A stretch of DNA of 64,000 bases from Methylobacterium currus. Its GTDB lineage: Bacteria; Pseudomonadota; Alphaproteobacteria; Rhizobiales; Beijerinckiaceae. The notes beneath the pieces are model-generated. The model searched no databases, was not told the origin of the DNA, and was given only the letters and a program-made list of their open reading frames with translations. The stretch covers positions 3,841,501-3,905,500 of the forward strand of contig NZ_CP028843.1 of NCBI RefSeq assembly GCF_003058325.1, in the 5' to 3' direction. Numbering within the stretch: position 1 is the stretch's first letter; each line of letters starts with the position of its first letter. This document shows, in pieces, positions 56,796 through 64,000 of the stretch. The position numbers and the translations under genes were made by a program.

Positions 56796-59021
56796 ATGAC
56801 ACGCTACCTCGTCGCGCGCGCCAACATGCTGGTCTTCGGCGTGCTCGTGGCCATCCTCGCCCTGGTCGGCGGAGTGACCTGGGAGCGCCTGAACGCTTCG
56901 CGCGATGCCCGGGAGTGGTCGCAGCATAGCTACCGGGTGCTCGCCGTCGCCAAGGACCTCGCCATCGCGCTCAGGGACGCCGAACGCGGTCAGCGGGGAT
57001 ACCTGCTCACCGGGCGCGACGATTACCTCGGCCCCTACAACGCCGCGCGCGACCGCCTCGGACTGCTCCAGGGCGAGCTCCAGAAGCTTACCGCCGACAA
57101 CCCTGCCCAGCAGGAGCGCGTGCGCGCGCTCGCGCCGGCCGTCCAGCACAAGCTGGAAGAGCTCGCCCAGACGGTGCAGGCGCGCCGCGACGGCGGGTTC
57201 GGGACGGCGCTGCGCATCGTCAACACCGACGAGGGCCGCGGCCACATGCGCGAGGCGGAGGGCATCCTGTCAGGCGTGCTCGCCGACGAGCAGCGGCTTC
57301 TCGACGAACGTCTCGCCCAGAACGAGAGCCGGGCGGCATGGGTGCGCTCGTTGGTGATCGCCGGGGCGGCGTTCGCGGCCCTGATCCTGCTCTGGGCGGC
57401 GAGGCTCCTGAACCAGGCGTGGTCGCGTTCCCAACGGATCGAGGCGGAGCAGCGCGACCTAGCCTTGCGCCTGCGCACCACCATCGACAGCCTGAGCCAG
57501 GGCGTCGCGGTGTTCGGGCCCGACCGCAAGCTCAGGAACTCGAACGAGTGCTTCCAGGTCCTGCTCGACCTGCCCAAGGCCATGGTCCGCCCCGGCACCG
57601 CCTACGGCGCCTTCGCCGAGCACACGGCCGAGCCGGGCCGTCCCGCCCTGGAGACCGAGGACCAGGTCTGTCACGGCAGCCGGAATCCCCGCGAGGCGGT
57701 CACCTACGAGCGCGAGAACGCGGACGGGCACTACCTGGAGATCCGCCGTACCCCGATGCCGGATGGCGGCTTCGTGCTCACAATCTCGGACATGACCAAG
57801 CGTGCCCAGGCCGAGGGCGTGCTGCGCGAGGCCCAGAAGATGCAGGCCATCGGTCAGCTGACCGGCGGCATCGCGCATGATTTCAACAACCTGCTGCAGG
57901 TCATCCTCGGGAACCTGGAATTCGTCCGTGCCAAGCTCGACGGCGACGCCAAGCTGCAGCAGCGCATCGAGCGGGCTTCCTGGGCGGCCCAGCGCGGGGC
58001 GACGCTCACCGGCCAACTCCTCGCATTCGCGCGCAAGCAGCCGCTGGCGCCCGCGGCCATCGACCTCGCCGCGACCATGCCGGACCTGGTACCCCTTCTC
58101 CGGCGCACGCTCGGCGAGCACATCGAGGTGCGCTACGTCGAGACCGCGGGCCTGTGGCCGGCGATGGCCGACCCGGCGCAGCTTGAGAGCGCGGTCCTGA
58201 ACCTCGCCCTGAACGCGCGCGATGCCATGCCGGGCGGCGGGCGCCTCACCATCGAGCTCGGAAACGTGGTGCTGGACGCGGCGTATGCCCGGGACCATGC
58301 CGAGGTGACGCCCGGGGACTACACGATGGTCGCGGTGTCGGACACCGGGCACGGCATGACGCCCGAGGTGGTCAAGCGCGTGTTCGAGCCGTTCTTCACG
58401 ACCAAGCCGGACGGCAAGGGCACCGGGCTCGGCCTCGCGATGGTGTTCGGCTTCGTGAAGCAGTCGGGCGGACACGTGAAGGTCTACTCGGAGCCTGGCG
58501 AGGGCACGGCGGTGAAGCTCTACCTGCCTCGCGCCGTCGGGACCGCGTCCGCCGTGCAACGCACCGCCGCACCCGTCGACCTGCCGCGCGGTTCGGGGAC
58601 GGTGCTGGTGGTGGAGGACGAGGCGACGGTGCGCGAGATCGCCTGCGCGATCCTCGCCGACCTCGGGTACCGGGTGCTGGAGGCCGCGGACGGCGAGGAG
58701 GCGTTGCGGGTATTCGGTACCAACGCCGCGTCCGTCGACTTGCTGCTGACCGACGTGGTGCTGCCCGGCAAGGTACGGGGCCGCGAGGTGGCCGAGCGCG
58801 TGCGATCCGTGCGGCCGGACGTGCGGGTGTTGTTCATGTCCGGCTACACCGAGAACAGCATCGTCCACCACGGACGCCTCGACGACGGGGTGCACCTCAT
58901 CGGCAAGCCGTTCAAGCGGGAGCAGCTCGCCCGTAAGGTCGCCGAGGTGCTCGGCACGGCAGCCGGTCCCGCCGCCGAGGGCGGCAATGTCGTCCCGCTG
59001 CGACCCTGGCGCGACGCCTGA
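56796..59021 (+). CDS. CHASE3 hybrid histidine kinase
   Basis: 741 residues. Two membrane helices (MLVFGVLVAILALVGGVTWE; SLVIAGAAFAALILLWAARL) flank a CHASE3 domain (DAERGQRGYLLTGRDDYLGP). A PAS-like domain follows (LRLRTTIDSLSQGVAVFGPD), then HisKA with His in TGGIAHDFNNLLQVILGNLE, the ATPase (NLALNARDAMPGGGRLTIEL; GKGTGLGLAMVFGFVKQSGG) and a receiver with Asp in LLLTDVVLPG. It sits in the inner membrane, sensing outside the cell. The 96-base gap after the diguanylate cyclase suggests co-expression. Confidence 0.94.
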   Translation: MTRYLVARANMLVFGVLVAILALVGGVTWERLNASRDAREWSQHSYRVLAVAKDLAIALRDAERGQRGYLLTGRDDYLGPYNAARDRLGLLQGELQKLTADNPAQQERVRALAPAVQHKLEELAQTVQARRDGGFGTALRIVNTDEGRGHMREAEGILSGVLADEQRLLDERLAQNESRAAWVRSLVIAGAAFAALILLWAARLLNQAWSRSQRIEAEQRDLALRLRTTIDSLSQGVAVFGPDRKLRNSNECFQVLLDLPKAMVRPGTAYGAFAEHTAEPGRPALETEDQVCHGSRNPREAVTYERENADGHYLEIRRTPMPDGGFVLTISDMTKRAQAEGVLREAQKMQAIGQLTGGIAHDFNNLLQVILGNLEFVRAKLDGDAKLQQRIERASWAAQRGATLTGQLLAFARKQPLAPAAIDLAATMPDLVPLLRRTLGEHIEVRYVETAGLWPAMADPAQLESAVLNLALNARDAMPGGGRLTIELGNVVLDAAYARDHAEVTPGDYTMVAVSDTGHGMTPEVVKRVFEPFFTTKPDGKGTGLGLAMVFGFVKQSGGHVKVYSEPGEGTAVKLYLPRAVGTASAVQRTAAPVDLPRGSGTVLVVEDEATVREIACAILADLGYRVLEAADGEEALRVFGTNAASVDLLLTDVVLPGKVRGREVAERVRSVRPDVRVLFMSGYTENSIVHHGRLDDGVHLIGKPFKREQLARKVAEVLGTAAGPAAEGGNVVPLRPWRDA

Positions 59022-59108
59022 GACGCCCTGCAGGTTCACTCATGTTCGTGCGTCCGGCGCGACGAGAGGTTAAGCCCCCGGGAAACGGTGATACGCAAAG
59101 GGGCCGAC

Positions 59109-59348
59109 GTGCCGCGCTACTTCTTCAACGTGTTCGACGGGCGCAGTTCGCCTGACGACGTCGGCTCGGTGCTCGGCGGGCCGGACGACGCGCGACGCGA
59201 GGGCATCAGGCTTGCCGGTGCGATCATCGACGAACACGCGCCCGTCATTGCGCTCGGCTCCAGCTGGCACCTGGAAGTGAGAGACGAGGGCGGGGCGTTG
59301 GTGACGCGCCTCGACCTCATCGTCGACGCGCCAGCGAAAGCGGCTTAG
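59109..59348 (+). CDS. DUF6894 small protein
   Basis: 79 residues. GTG 59109 is chosen because the family start is M-P-R-Y-F-F (VPRYFFNVFDGRSSPDDVGS). An ATA/ATG-type start seven codons upstream is unsupported. The rest (DDARREGIRLAGAIIDEHAP, SWHLEVRDEGG) follows the compact beta-alpha pattern of DUF6894. Paralogue of the protein at 13161-13409. It overlaps nothing and lies between the CHASE3 kinase and a HWE kinase. Function unknown. Confidence 0.82.
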   Translation: MPRYFFNVFDGRSSPDDVGSVLGGPDDARREGIRLAGAIIDEHAPVIALGSSWHLEVRDEGGALVTRLDLIVDAPAKAA

Positions 59349-59374
59349 GCCAAGGCTTGGAAGTCGCGGTGCGA

Positions 59375-60544
59375 CTAGGCGCCGGAGCTCGGAAGCGGCA
59401 TTCGCACGGAGACCCGAAGCCCGTCCGGCGCGAAGGCGACGTCCACCTCGGCGCCGGTCTGGGTAGCCAGTACCTTATTGAGAAGGCGGTGGCCGAAGCC
59501 CTCGCGGGTGGGATGCGCGGCGGGGGGGCCGTCGTGCTCGGCCCAGTCCCAGCGCAGCGCTCGGCCGGCACGTCCGTCTTCGATCCACCAGGTGACCTGC
59601 ACCCGGCCGTTCGGGTCGGCGAGCGACCCGTGCTTCAGGGCGTTCGTGGTCAACTCGTGCAGGGCCATGCCGACCGGCACGGCGAGCTCCGACGGCATCA
59701 CGATCTTCGGTCCGTCCAGGGTCAGACGCCCCCTTTCGTCGTAGGGGTTGAGCTCGGCCCGCAGCAGACCCTCGAACGAGGCGGCCTGGGCGAGGTCCTC
59801 GGTGATCAGCGCGTGCGTTCGCGCCAGCGAGCCGATCCGGCCCGTGAACGCCTGGGTGAACTCGTTGACAGTCAGCGAGGAACGCGCCGTTGCATTCACC
59901 ACGGCCTGGACGGTGGCCAGCGTGTTCTTCACCCGATGGTGCAACTCGCGCACCATCAGCGCCTGGCGGTCCTCGCCATGGCGCCGCTCGGTGACGTCCC
60001 GCTGAACCGAGACCCAGTGCGAGATACGGCCGTCCCGTTCGCGAACCGGGGTGATCAACCACTCCACGACGTATGGGGAACCGTCCTTGCGATAGTTCAC
60101 CGCCTCGCCCTGGAAAGAGCTCCCCTCGATCAGGGCCGCCCGCATGCGGTCGAGGACCGCGCGTTCGGTCCCAGAGCCCTGCAAGATGCGCGGTGACAGG
60201 CCGAGGACTTCCTCGGCTTCGTACCCGGTCATGCGCGTGAAGGCGGGATTCACGTACTCGATGCATGGTCCCGGTTCGTCAAGGTCCGCAGAGGTAATGA
60301 CGATGGCCTCGCCCGAGGCTTCGACGGCGGCCTGCAGAAGCCGGGGATCCGGCTTCCTCCTCGCGGTGTCCTGGCCTCCCAACGCCCCCTCCCAACCCGG
60401 CCCCGACCTAAGAGGCTGCCGGGTTAACTTTGTCTTGCCTTCCAGGTTGCCGCCCTGCGTCGTCGTCGCATCCAGCGATCCGGGGGACCAGCGAGCGTGA
60501 GCGCCAACTGGGCTAGGGGAGACAGCACATGGAACCGGCGCCAC
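59375..60544 (-). CDS. LOV-like PAS HWE histidine kinase without the photo-active cysteine
   Basis: About 320-389 residues, since the GTG at 60544 is only the longest possible start and the true start is unclear. A PAS domain of the LOV type (YVNPAFTRMTGYEAEEVLGL then SPRILQGSGTERAVLD) is followed by a HWE/HisKA_2 core (VRELHHRVKNTLATVQAVVN, LHELTTNALKHGS, EGFGHRLLNKV). In photoactive LOV domains the loop reads G-R-N-C-R-F-L-Q. Here it reads G-L-S-P-R-I-L-Q, so the flavin-binding Cys is absent. It may still bind flavin as a redox sensor or be unrelated to light. No membrane helix. Confidence 0.88.
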   Translation of the reverse strand: MAPVPCAVSPSPVGAHARWSPGSLDATTTQGGNLEGKTKLTRQPLRSGPGWEGALGGQDTARRKPDPRLLQAAVEASGEAIVITSADLDEPGPCIEYVNPAFTRMTGYEAEEVLGLSPRILQGSGTERAVLDRMRAALIEGSSFQGEAVNYRKDGSPYVVEWLITPVRERDGRISHWVSVQRDVTERRHGEDRQALMVRELHHRVKNTLATVQAVVNATARSSLTVNEFTQAFTGRIGSLARTHALITEDLAQAASFEGLLRAELNPYDERGRLTLDGPKIVMPSELAVPVGMALHELTTNALKHGSLADPNGRVQVTWWIEDGRAGRALRWDWAEHDGPPAAHPTREGFGHRLLNKVLATQTGAEVDVAFAPDGLRVSVRMPLPSSGA

Positions 60545-60548
60545 CGCC

Positions 60549-60992
60549 TCAGAAGAGGGCGACCAAGGCCACTCCTGCCACCATCAGAACGCCACCCAGG
60601 ACACGCCAGATGCTGGCGTGGTGCACCTCGAAGCCGAACAAGCCGTAGTGGTCGAGCGCGATGGAGGCGAGGACGCCAACCGTCACCAGGGTGCCCAGGA
60701 ACGGGGCCGCGCCGAGCTTCGGGGCGATGAAGAGCTGGGACAGCGTCATCACGGCCCCGAGCACGCCACCGCACCAGGCCCACCACGGGACCTGTGCCGC
60801 CTGCTCGTGGCTCGGCAAGCTCAACCGGCCGGTGACCAGGCCTGCGACCAACAAGGCGGACCCGCTGACGACGACAACGACGAGGCCGGCGAAGAACGGC
60901 TGCGTGGAGGACTTCGCCAAGGTCGAGTTCGGGCCGGGCTGGATCGCGTTCGCGAGCCCGGCGAGCATGGCGAAGCCGTACAGATACCACAT
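60549..60992 (-). CDS. DMT-superfamily (DUF606/YdcZ-type) small membrane protein
   Basis: ATG 60992 (MWYLYGFAMLAGLANAIQPG) gives 147 residues, five hydrophobic helices and the DUF606 opening with Asn-x-x-Leu (GPNSTLAKS). The longer upstream frame looks non-coding. The family consists of short DMT-type proteins that may act as dimers in the inner membrane. The substrate is unknown. Its end is four bases from the longest start of the HWE kinase, on the same strand. Confidence 0.85.
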   Translation of the reverse strand: MWYLYGFAMLAGLANAIQPGPNSTLAKSSTQPFFAGLVVVVVSGSALLVAGLVTGRLSLPSHEQAAQVPWWAWCGGVLGAVMTLSQLFIAPKLGAAPFLGTLVTVGVLASIALDHYGLFGFEVHHASIWRVLGGVLMVAGVALVALF

Positions 60993-61164
60993 GCGGGAGC
61001 CTCGGAGAGGGAAGGGCAACCCTACTTGGGTCATCCCGGTGGGTACGTCGTCCGGATCAGGATGCCGCAGGCGCTCGTGCAAACACTTCCACATGCCAGC
61101 GGTTGTCGCCGGCGTTCTTCGGGCCGGAGGCGGCTGAGGGACAATCGAAGGCGGAGGCGTCACG

Positions 61165-61404
61165 ATGGTCGTGCACGATCAGGGTTGCCCTTACATGCGG
61201 CAGCTGCACGAGATGCTAACCGACGGACCCTTGTCGGTTACCCCGGCCTTGGCGGACGCACTGCTGGACCGGCTGATTGCCTTCGAGGCGGAAGCGAAGG
61301 GCGCGGGGGCCCCGGCCAATACCCTCAACGCTATCTCGAACGCCCGCTTCACCGCAGGGGTCGCCACGCTGCGCCCTTGGTTCCCGATGCCGCGCGGACA
61401 CTGA
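61165..61404 (+). CDS. Small hypothetical protein
   Basis: 79 residues from ATG 61165, preceded by GGCGGAGGCG. MVVHDQGCPYMRQLHEMLTD, then a helix LADALLDRLIAFEAEAKGAG, then NTLNAISNARFTAGVATLRP. It is helical and cytoplasmic with no known family. It is 15 bases before the amidotransferase-like gene on the same strand, so likely co-transcribed. Confidence 0.55.
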   Translation: MVVHDQGCPYMRQLHEMLTDGPLSVTPALADALLDRLIAFEAEAKGAGAPANTLNAISNARFTAGVATLRPWFPMPRGH

Positions 61405-61419
61405 AGGGAGATTGACCTC

Positions 61420-62304
61420 GTGAGTTCAGCACAACCGGTATTCCGCTTCCTGGTGGCCGAAAGCGAGACCCCGGAGGCGCGCAAGGCGAGACGCGACAGC
61501 GTAGGCCATTCGTCGGGTGAGACCTACCTCGACATCCTGCGCAGGCTCGCGCCAGGCGCCACCTGCGACCGCATCCAGCCGGCCGACGCCGACGCGGCGC
61601 TGCCGCCCGGAGCCAGCCTGACCGAGTACGACGCGGTGTTCCTCACCGGCTCGCCGCTGCATCTCTACGAGGAGACGCCCGAGACACGGCGCACGGTCGA
61701 CTTCATGCGGGCGGTGTTCGCCGCCGGCACCCCGGCCTTCGGCTCCTGCGCCGGGCTGCAGGTCGCGACGGTCGCCGCCGGCGGCAGCGTACGCCCGAAC
61801 GCGCGCAGCCCGGAGGCCGGGTTCGCTCGGCGGATCACCCCGACCGAGGCGGGACGTACGCATCCGCTCCTGGCAGGCCGGCCCGCTTCCTACGACGCGC
61901 CGGCCATCCACACCGACGAGGTGGAGGCGTTGCCGCCCGGGGCGACGCTGCTGGCCGGCAACCGGGTCACGGCCGTGCAAGCCGCCGAGATCCGCTTCGA
62001 GGGCGGCGTGTTCTGGGGTGTGCAGTACCATCCCGAGATCGGCCTCGACGAGGTGGCTGGGGCCCTGCGCCGACAGGCGGAGAGCCTAGTGGAGGCGGGC
62101 CTCGCCCGAGGCGATGAGGACGTCGAGGCATTCGCCACGCAAATCGATGCCCTGCACCGTGAGCCCGGGCGGCGGGACCTTGCTTGGCGGCTCGGCCTGG
62201 ACGAGCAGGTCACGGACGAGCGGCTGAGGCTTGCCGAATTGCGTAACTTCATCGAGGCGCTTGCCCGGTTCAGAAGGGAAGTGCTCGTGGTTGTGGGTAA
62301 GTGA
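61420..62304 (+). CDS. Class I glutamine-amidotransferase-like protein
   Basis: 294 residues from GTG 61420, preceded by GAAGGGAG. The nucleophile elbow is GTPAFGSCAGLQVATVAAGG, with Cys in G-S-C-A-G, and the His-x-Glu pair lies in GVQYHPEIGL. It is the class I GATase triad. The extra C-terminal helical tail (DLAWRLGLDEQVTDERLRLA) is not part of the core. Such stand-alone enzymes hydrolyse gamma-glutamyl or similar amides. The partner or substrate is unknown. Part of a small cluster with the following YqcI/YcgG and DUF1989 genes. Confidence 0.86.
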   Translation: MSSAQPVFRFLVAESETPEARKARRDSVGHSSGETYLDILRRLAPGATCDRIQPADADAALPPGASLTEYDAVFLTGSPLHLYEETPETRRTVDFMRAVFAAGTPAFGSCAGLQVATVAAGGSVRPNARSPEAGFARRITPTEAGRTHPLLAGRPASYDAPAIHTDEVEALPPGATLLAGNRVTAVQAAEIRFEGGVFWGVQYHPEIGLDEVAGALRRQAESLVEAGLARGDEDVEAFATQIDALHREPGRRDLAWRLGLDEQVTDERLRLAELRNFIEALARFRREVLVVVGK

Positions 62305-62413
62305 CCCTGCCCGAACACGGCGTGGAACGAGGCCGCACTGACGTCGTTGCCTGGAGCCGCGGCACCCCGTGCGGATTCCGTGTGCACCTTCGTGACTTGC
62401 GTGCCGAGTTCCC

Positions 62414-63118
62414 ATGCAACTACCCCGAGACGATACCAATCACCCGAGGGCCGAGGCTTTCCGCGCCTTCATCCGCGATGCCGGCTTTCCCTGCGTCGGC
62501 GCCAAATCGGCCTTGTCCAAGGGCCAGATGCGTGTCCTGGTCGCCCGCGACATCACCTCGGCGTGGGACGACATGCGCATCTACCCCGCGCTGATCGCCT
62601 TCGCCGCGCGCTACCGGCAGCGACCTGACCTGTTCCAGAGCTTCGCCGTCATCTTCGAGGGTCCGGGCGACCTCGACGAGGAGGGCTTCGAACGGCACCT
62701 CTGGGATCGTGTGCAGTCGCTCGCCGACAAGGACGCCTGGCTCGGCCATCCCTGGGATGACCGCGTGGCGCGGGAGCCTGACAACCCGCACTTCTCGCTG
62801 AGCTTCGCCGGCGAGGCGTTCTTCGTCGTCGGCCTGCACCCGAACGCCAGCCGGCCGGCGCGTCGGTTCTCCTCGCCGGTGCTGGTGTTCAACCTGCATG
62901 CGCAGTTTGAGCATCTCCGAGAGGCGGGCCGGTATGAGAAGCTGCGCTCTTCCATCCTGCAGCGGGACGAGGCGCTCGCCGGTTCGGTCAACCCGATGCT
63001 GGCACGGCACGGCGAGACGTCGGAGGCGCGCCAATACAGCGGCCGGGTCGTCGGCGAGGAATGGCGCTGCCCCTTCCGCCCACGTGGCACGAATGCGGGA
63101 GGCGCCGATGTGCGTTGA
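62414..63118 (+). CDS. YqcI/YcgG-family protein
   Basis: 234 residues. It contains the family block FPCVGAKSALSKGQMRVLVA near the N-terminus, HLWDRVQSLADKDAWLGHPW centrally and FAGEAFFVVGLHPNASRPAR, ending with ARQYSGRVVGEEWRCPFRPR. Function is not established. The conserved Cys/His/Arg residues suggest an enzyme or ligand-binding protein. It overlaps the next gene by 11 bases. A fragment of its C-terminus occurs near 16500 on the other strand. Confidence 0.88.
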   Translation: MQLPRDDTNHPRAEAFRAFIRDAGFPCVGAKSALSKGQMRVLVARDITSAWDDMRIYPALIAFAARYRQRPDLFQSFAVIFEGPGDLDEEGFERHLWDRVQSLADKDAWLGHPWDDRVAREPDNPHFSLSFAGEAFFVVGLHPNASRPARRFSSPVLVFNLHAQFEHLREAGRYEKLRSSILQRDEALAGSVNPMLARHGETSEARQYSGRVVGEEWRCPFRPRGTNAGGADVR

Positions 63119-63782
63119 CGCCGCCACCCACGAGATCGCGCCGCGCTCGGGCGTGGCCTTCACCCTCGACAAGGGCGACCGCCTGACCGTCATCGATCCG
63201 CACGGCGAGCAGGTGGCGGATCTCCTGGCCTTCAACCGCCACGACCTCGAAGAGGTGATCTCGTCCGGCCGCACCCTCGACTACGCGAGCCGGATCTACC
63301 TGACGACCGGCGATCCGCTCTACTCGAACCGCTCGAACGTGCTGCTGCGCATCGTCGAGGACACGGTGGGCCGCCACGACTTCCTGCTGACGCCGTGCTC
63401 GGCCGATACCTTCCGCATCATCTACGGGGACGCGGACCCGCACCGCGGCTGTTTCGGCAACCTCGCGGCGGCGCTCGCTCCATACGGCGTCGCGCCCGAC
63501 CGCATCCCGGTGGCGTTCAACTGCTTCATGAACGTGCCCGTCGACGGCAGGACGGGCGTCATCACGGTCGAGCCGCCGCTCAGCCGGGCCGGCGACCGCA
63601 TCACCTTCGAGGCCGAGGCCGACCTCGTCATCGGCCTCACCGCCTGCTCGGCGCTCCAGTCGAACAACGGCAGCTTCAAGCCGATCCACTACCGCATCGA
63701 GCGGTGCCGCCAAGGCGGGCGCGACGGCGGCGACCTTGGCGAAAGCGACGCCGGTCGCAACGCTTCCGCGTCTGGCGCGTAG
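63108..63782 (+). CDS. DUF1989 (urea carboxylase-associated type) protein
   Basis: ATG 63108 (MCVDAATHEIAPRSGVAFTL) gives 224 residues and overlaps the YqcI/YcgG stop by 11 bases. Family features: DRLTVIDPHGEQVADLLAFN, SRIYLTTGDPLYSNRSNVLL and FNCFMNVPVDGRTGVITVEP, then DLVIGLTACSALQSNN. DUF1989 proteins accompany urea/guanidine or other nitrogen metabolism genes and may bind a metal (Cys/His/Asp cluster). The metabolic partner here is not in the window. The last ~20 residues are low-complexity. Confidence 0.88.
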   Translation: MCVDAATHEIAPRSGVAFTLDKGDRLTVIDPHGEQVADLLAFNRHDLEEVISSGRTLDYASRIYLTTGDPLYSNRSNVLLRIVEDTVGRHDFLLTPCSADTFRIIYGDADPHRGCFGNLAAALAPYGVAPDRIPVAFNCFMNVPVDGRTGVITVEPPLSRAGDRITFEAEADLVIGLTACSALQSNNGSFKPIHYRIERCRQGGRDGGDLGESDAGRNASASGA

Positions 63783-63828
63783 CCATGCCGTGCCCCGAAC
63801 CGGGGACTTGGCACGGAGCAGATTGAAC

Positions 63829-64000
63829 ATGGCGCACAAGCCGCTGCGCGAGCAGGTCATCGTCGTCACCGGCGCGTCGAGCGGCATCGGCTTGGCGACC
63901 GCCCGCATGGCCACCGAGCGCGGCGCCCGCGTGGTGCTAGCCGCCCGCAGCAGGGACGTGCTCGTCCGGATCGCCGCCGAGCTCGGACCGAAGGCCGCCT
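63829..64000 (+). CDS. Short-chain dehydrogenase/reductase, N-terminal part (cut by window end)
   Basis: ATG 63829 starts MAHKPLREQVIVVTGASSGI followed by GLATARMATERGARVVLAAR. The nucleotide-binding motif TGASSGIG (T-G-x3-G-x-G) and the Arg after the second strand indicate an NADP(H)-type classical SDR. The catalytic Tyr-x3-Lys part lies beyond the window. Same strand as the DUF1989 gene, 46 bases downstream. Confidence 0.9.
   Translation, partial: MAHKPLREQVIVVTGASSGIGLATARMATERGARVVLAARSRDVLVRIAAELGPKAA

Overview
High-GC alphaproteobacterial DNA, most likely a Methylobacterium/Methylorubrum-type genome or megaplasmid. The basis is base composition, HWE-family sensor kinases, two DUF6894 proteins, a cyoABCD operon and the overall gene style. 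Species cannot be fixed from the sequence alone.

Layout. (1) 0-8 kb: tail of a Crp/Fnr regulator, a cupin gene cut short by an amber codon, a RibD-like reductase, and a cytochrome bo3 quinol oxidase operon (cyoABCD, minus strand) divergent from an MHS-type MFS transporter. A perfect FNR-like palindrome lies between cyoA and the transporter. (2) 8-21 kb: a DUF892 ferritin-like stress protein, a signalling cluster (receiver, PAS/HWE kinase, Crp-like regulator), a decayed HWE kinase, a Na+/H+ antiporter with TrkA domains, a duplicated DUF6328 membrane protein, a phosphatidylserine decarboxylase-like protein, CorA and a PhzF-like enzyme. (3) 21-36 kb: a decayed, partly plasmid-derived accessory region. 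It holds a KfrA-like DNA-binding pseudogene, a Rep-like initiator with iterons, inorganic pyrophosphatase, tandem aldo/keto reductases (one truncated), an AT-rich patch of unknown genes and many broken genes. (4) 36.5-42.5 kb: the most notable module, a compact type III CBASS anti-phage island. (5) 43-60.5 kb: a dense block of multi-PAS/GAF sensor kinases, a receiver, a diguanylate cyclase and a YihY membrane protein. (6) 60.5-64 kb: a small transporter, a class I glutamine-amidotransferase-like protein, a YqcI/YcgG protein, a DUF1989 protein and the start of an SDR.

The CBASS island reads capP (ImmA/IrrE peptidase) and capH (XRE repressor) on the minus strand, divergent from cap6 (TRIP13-like AAA+), a probable second HORMA-type protein (cap8), a HORMA protein (cap7), a CD-NTase and a Cap4 effector (nuclease plus SAVED). 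Overlapping stop/start codons couple cap6-cap8-cap7-CD-NTase. The expected logic from known systems is as follows. Phage- or damage-derived signals make CapP cleave CapH and relieve repression. HORMA proteins switch on the CD-NTase and Cap6 disassembles the active complex. The cyclic oligonucleotide then activates Cap4 to degrade DNA. The island is bordered on the left by the cut-off 5' end of a secreted-protein gene and on the right by an IS3 remnant.

The window carries many single-base frameshifts and three in-frame amber codons at positions where tryptophan would fit. These are either real decay in a plasmid-like accessory region or residual sequencing errors, and raw reads would decide.
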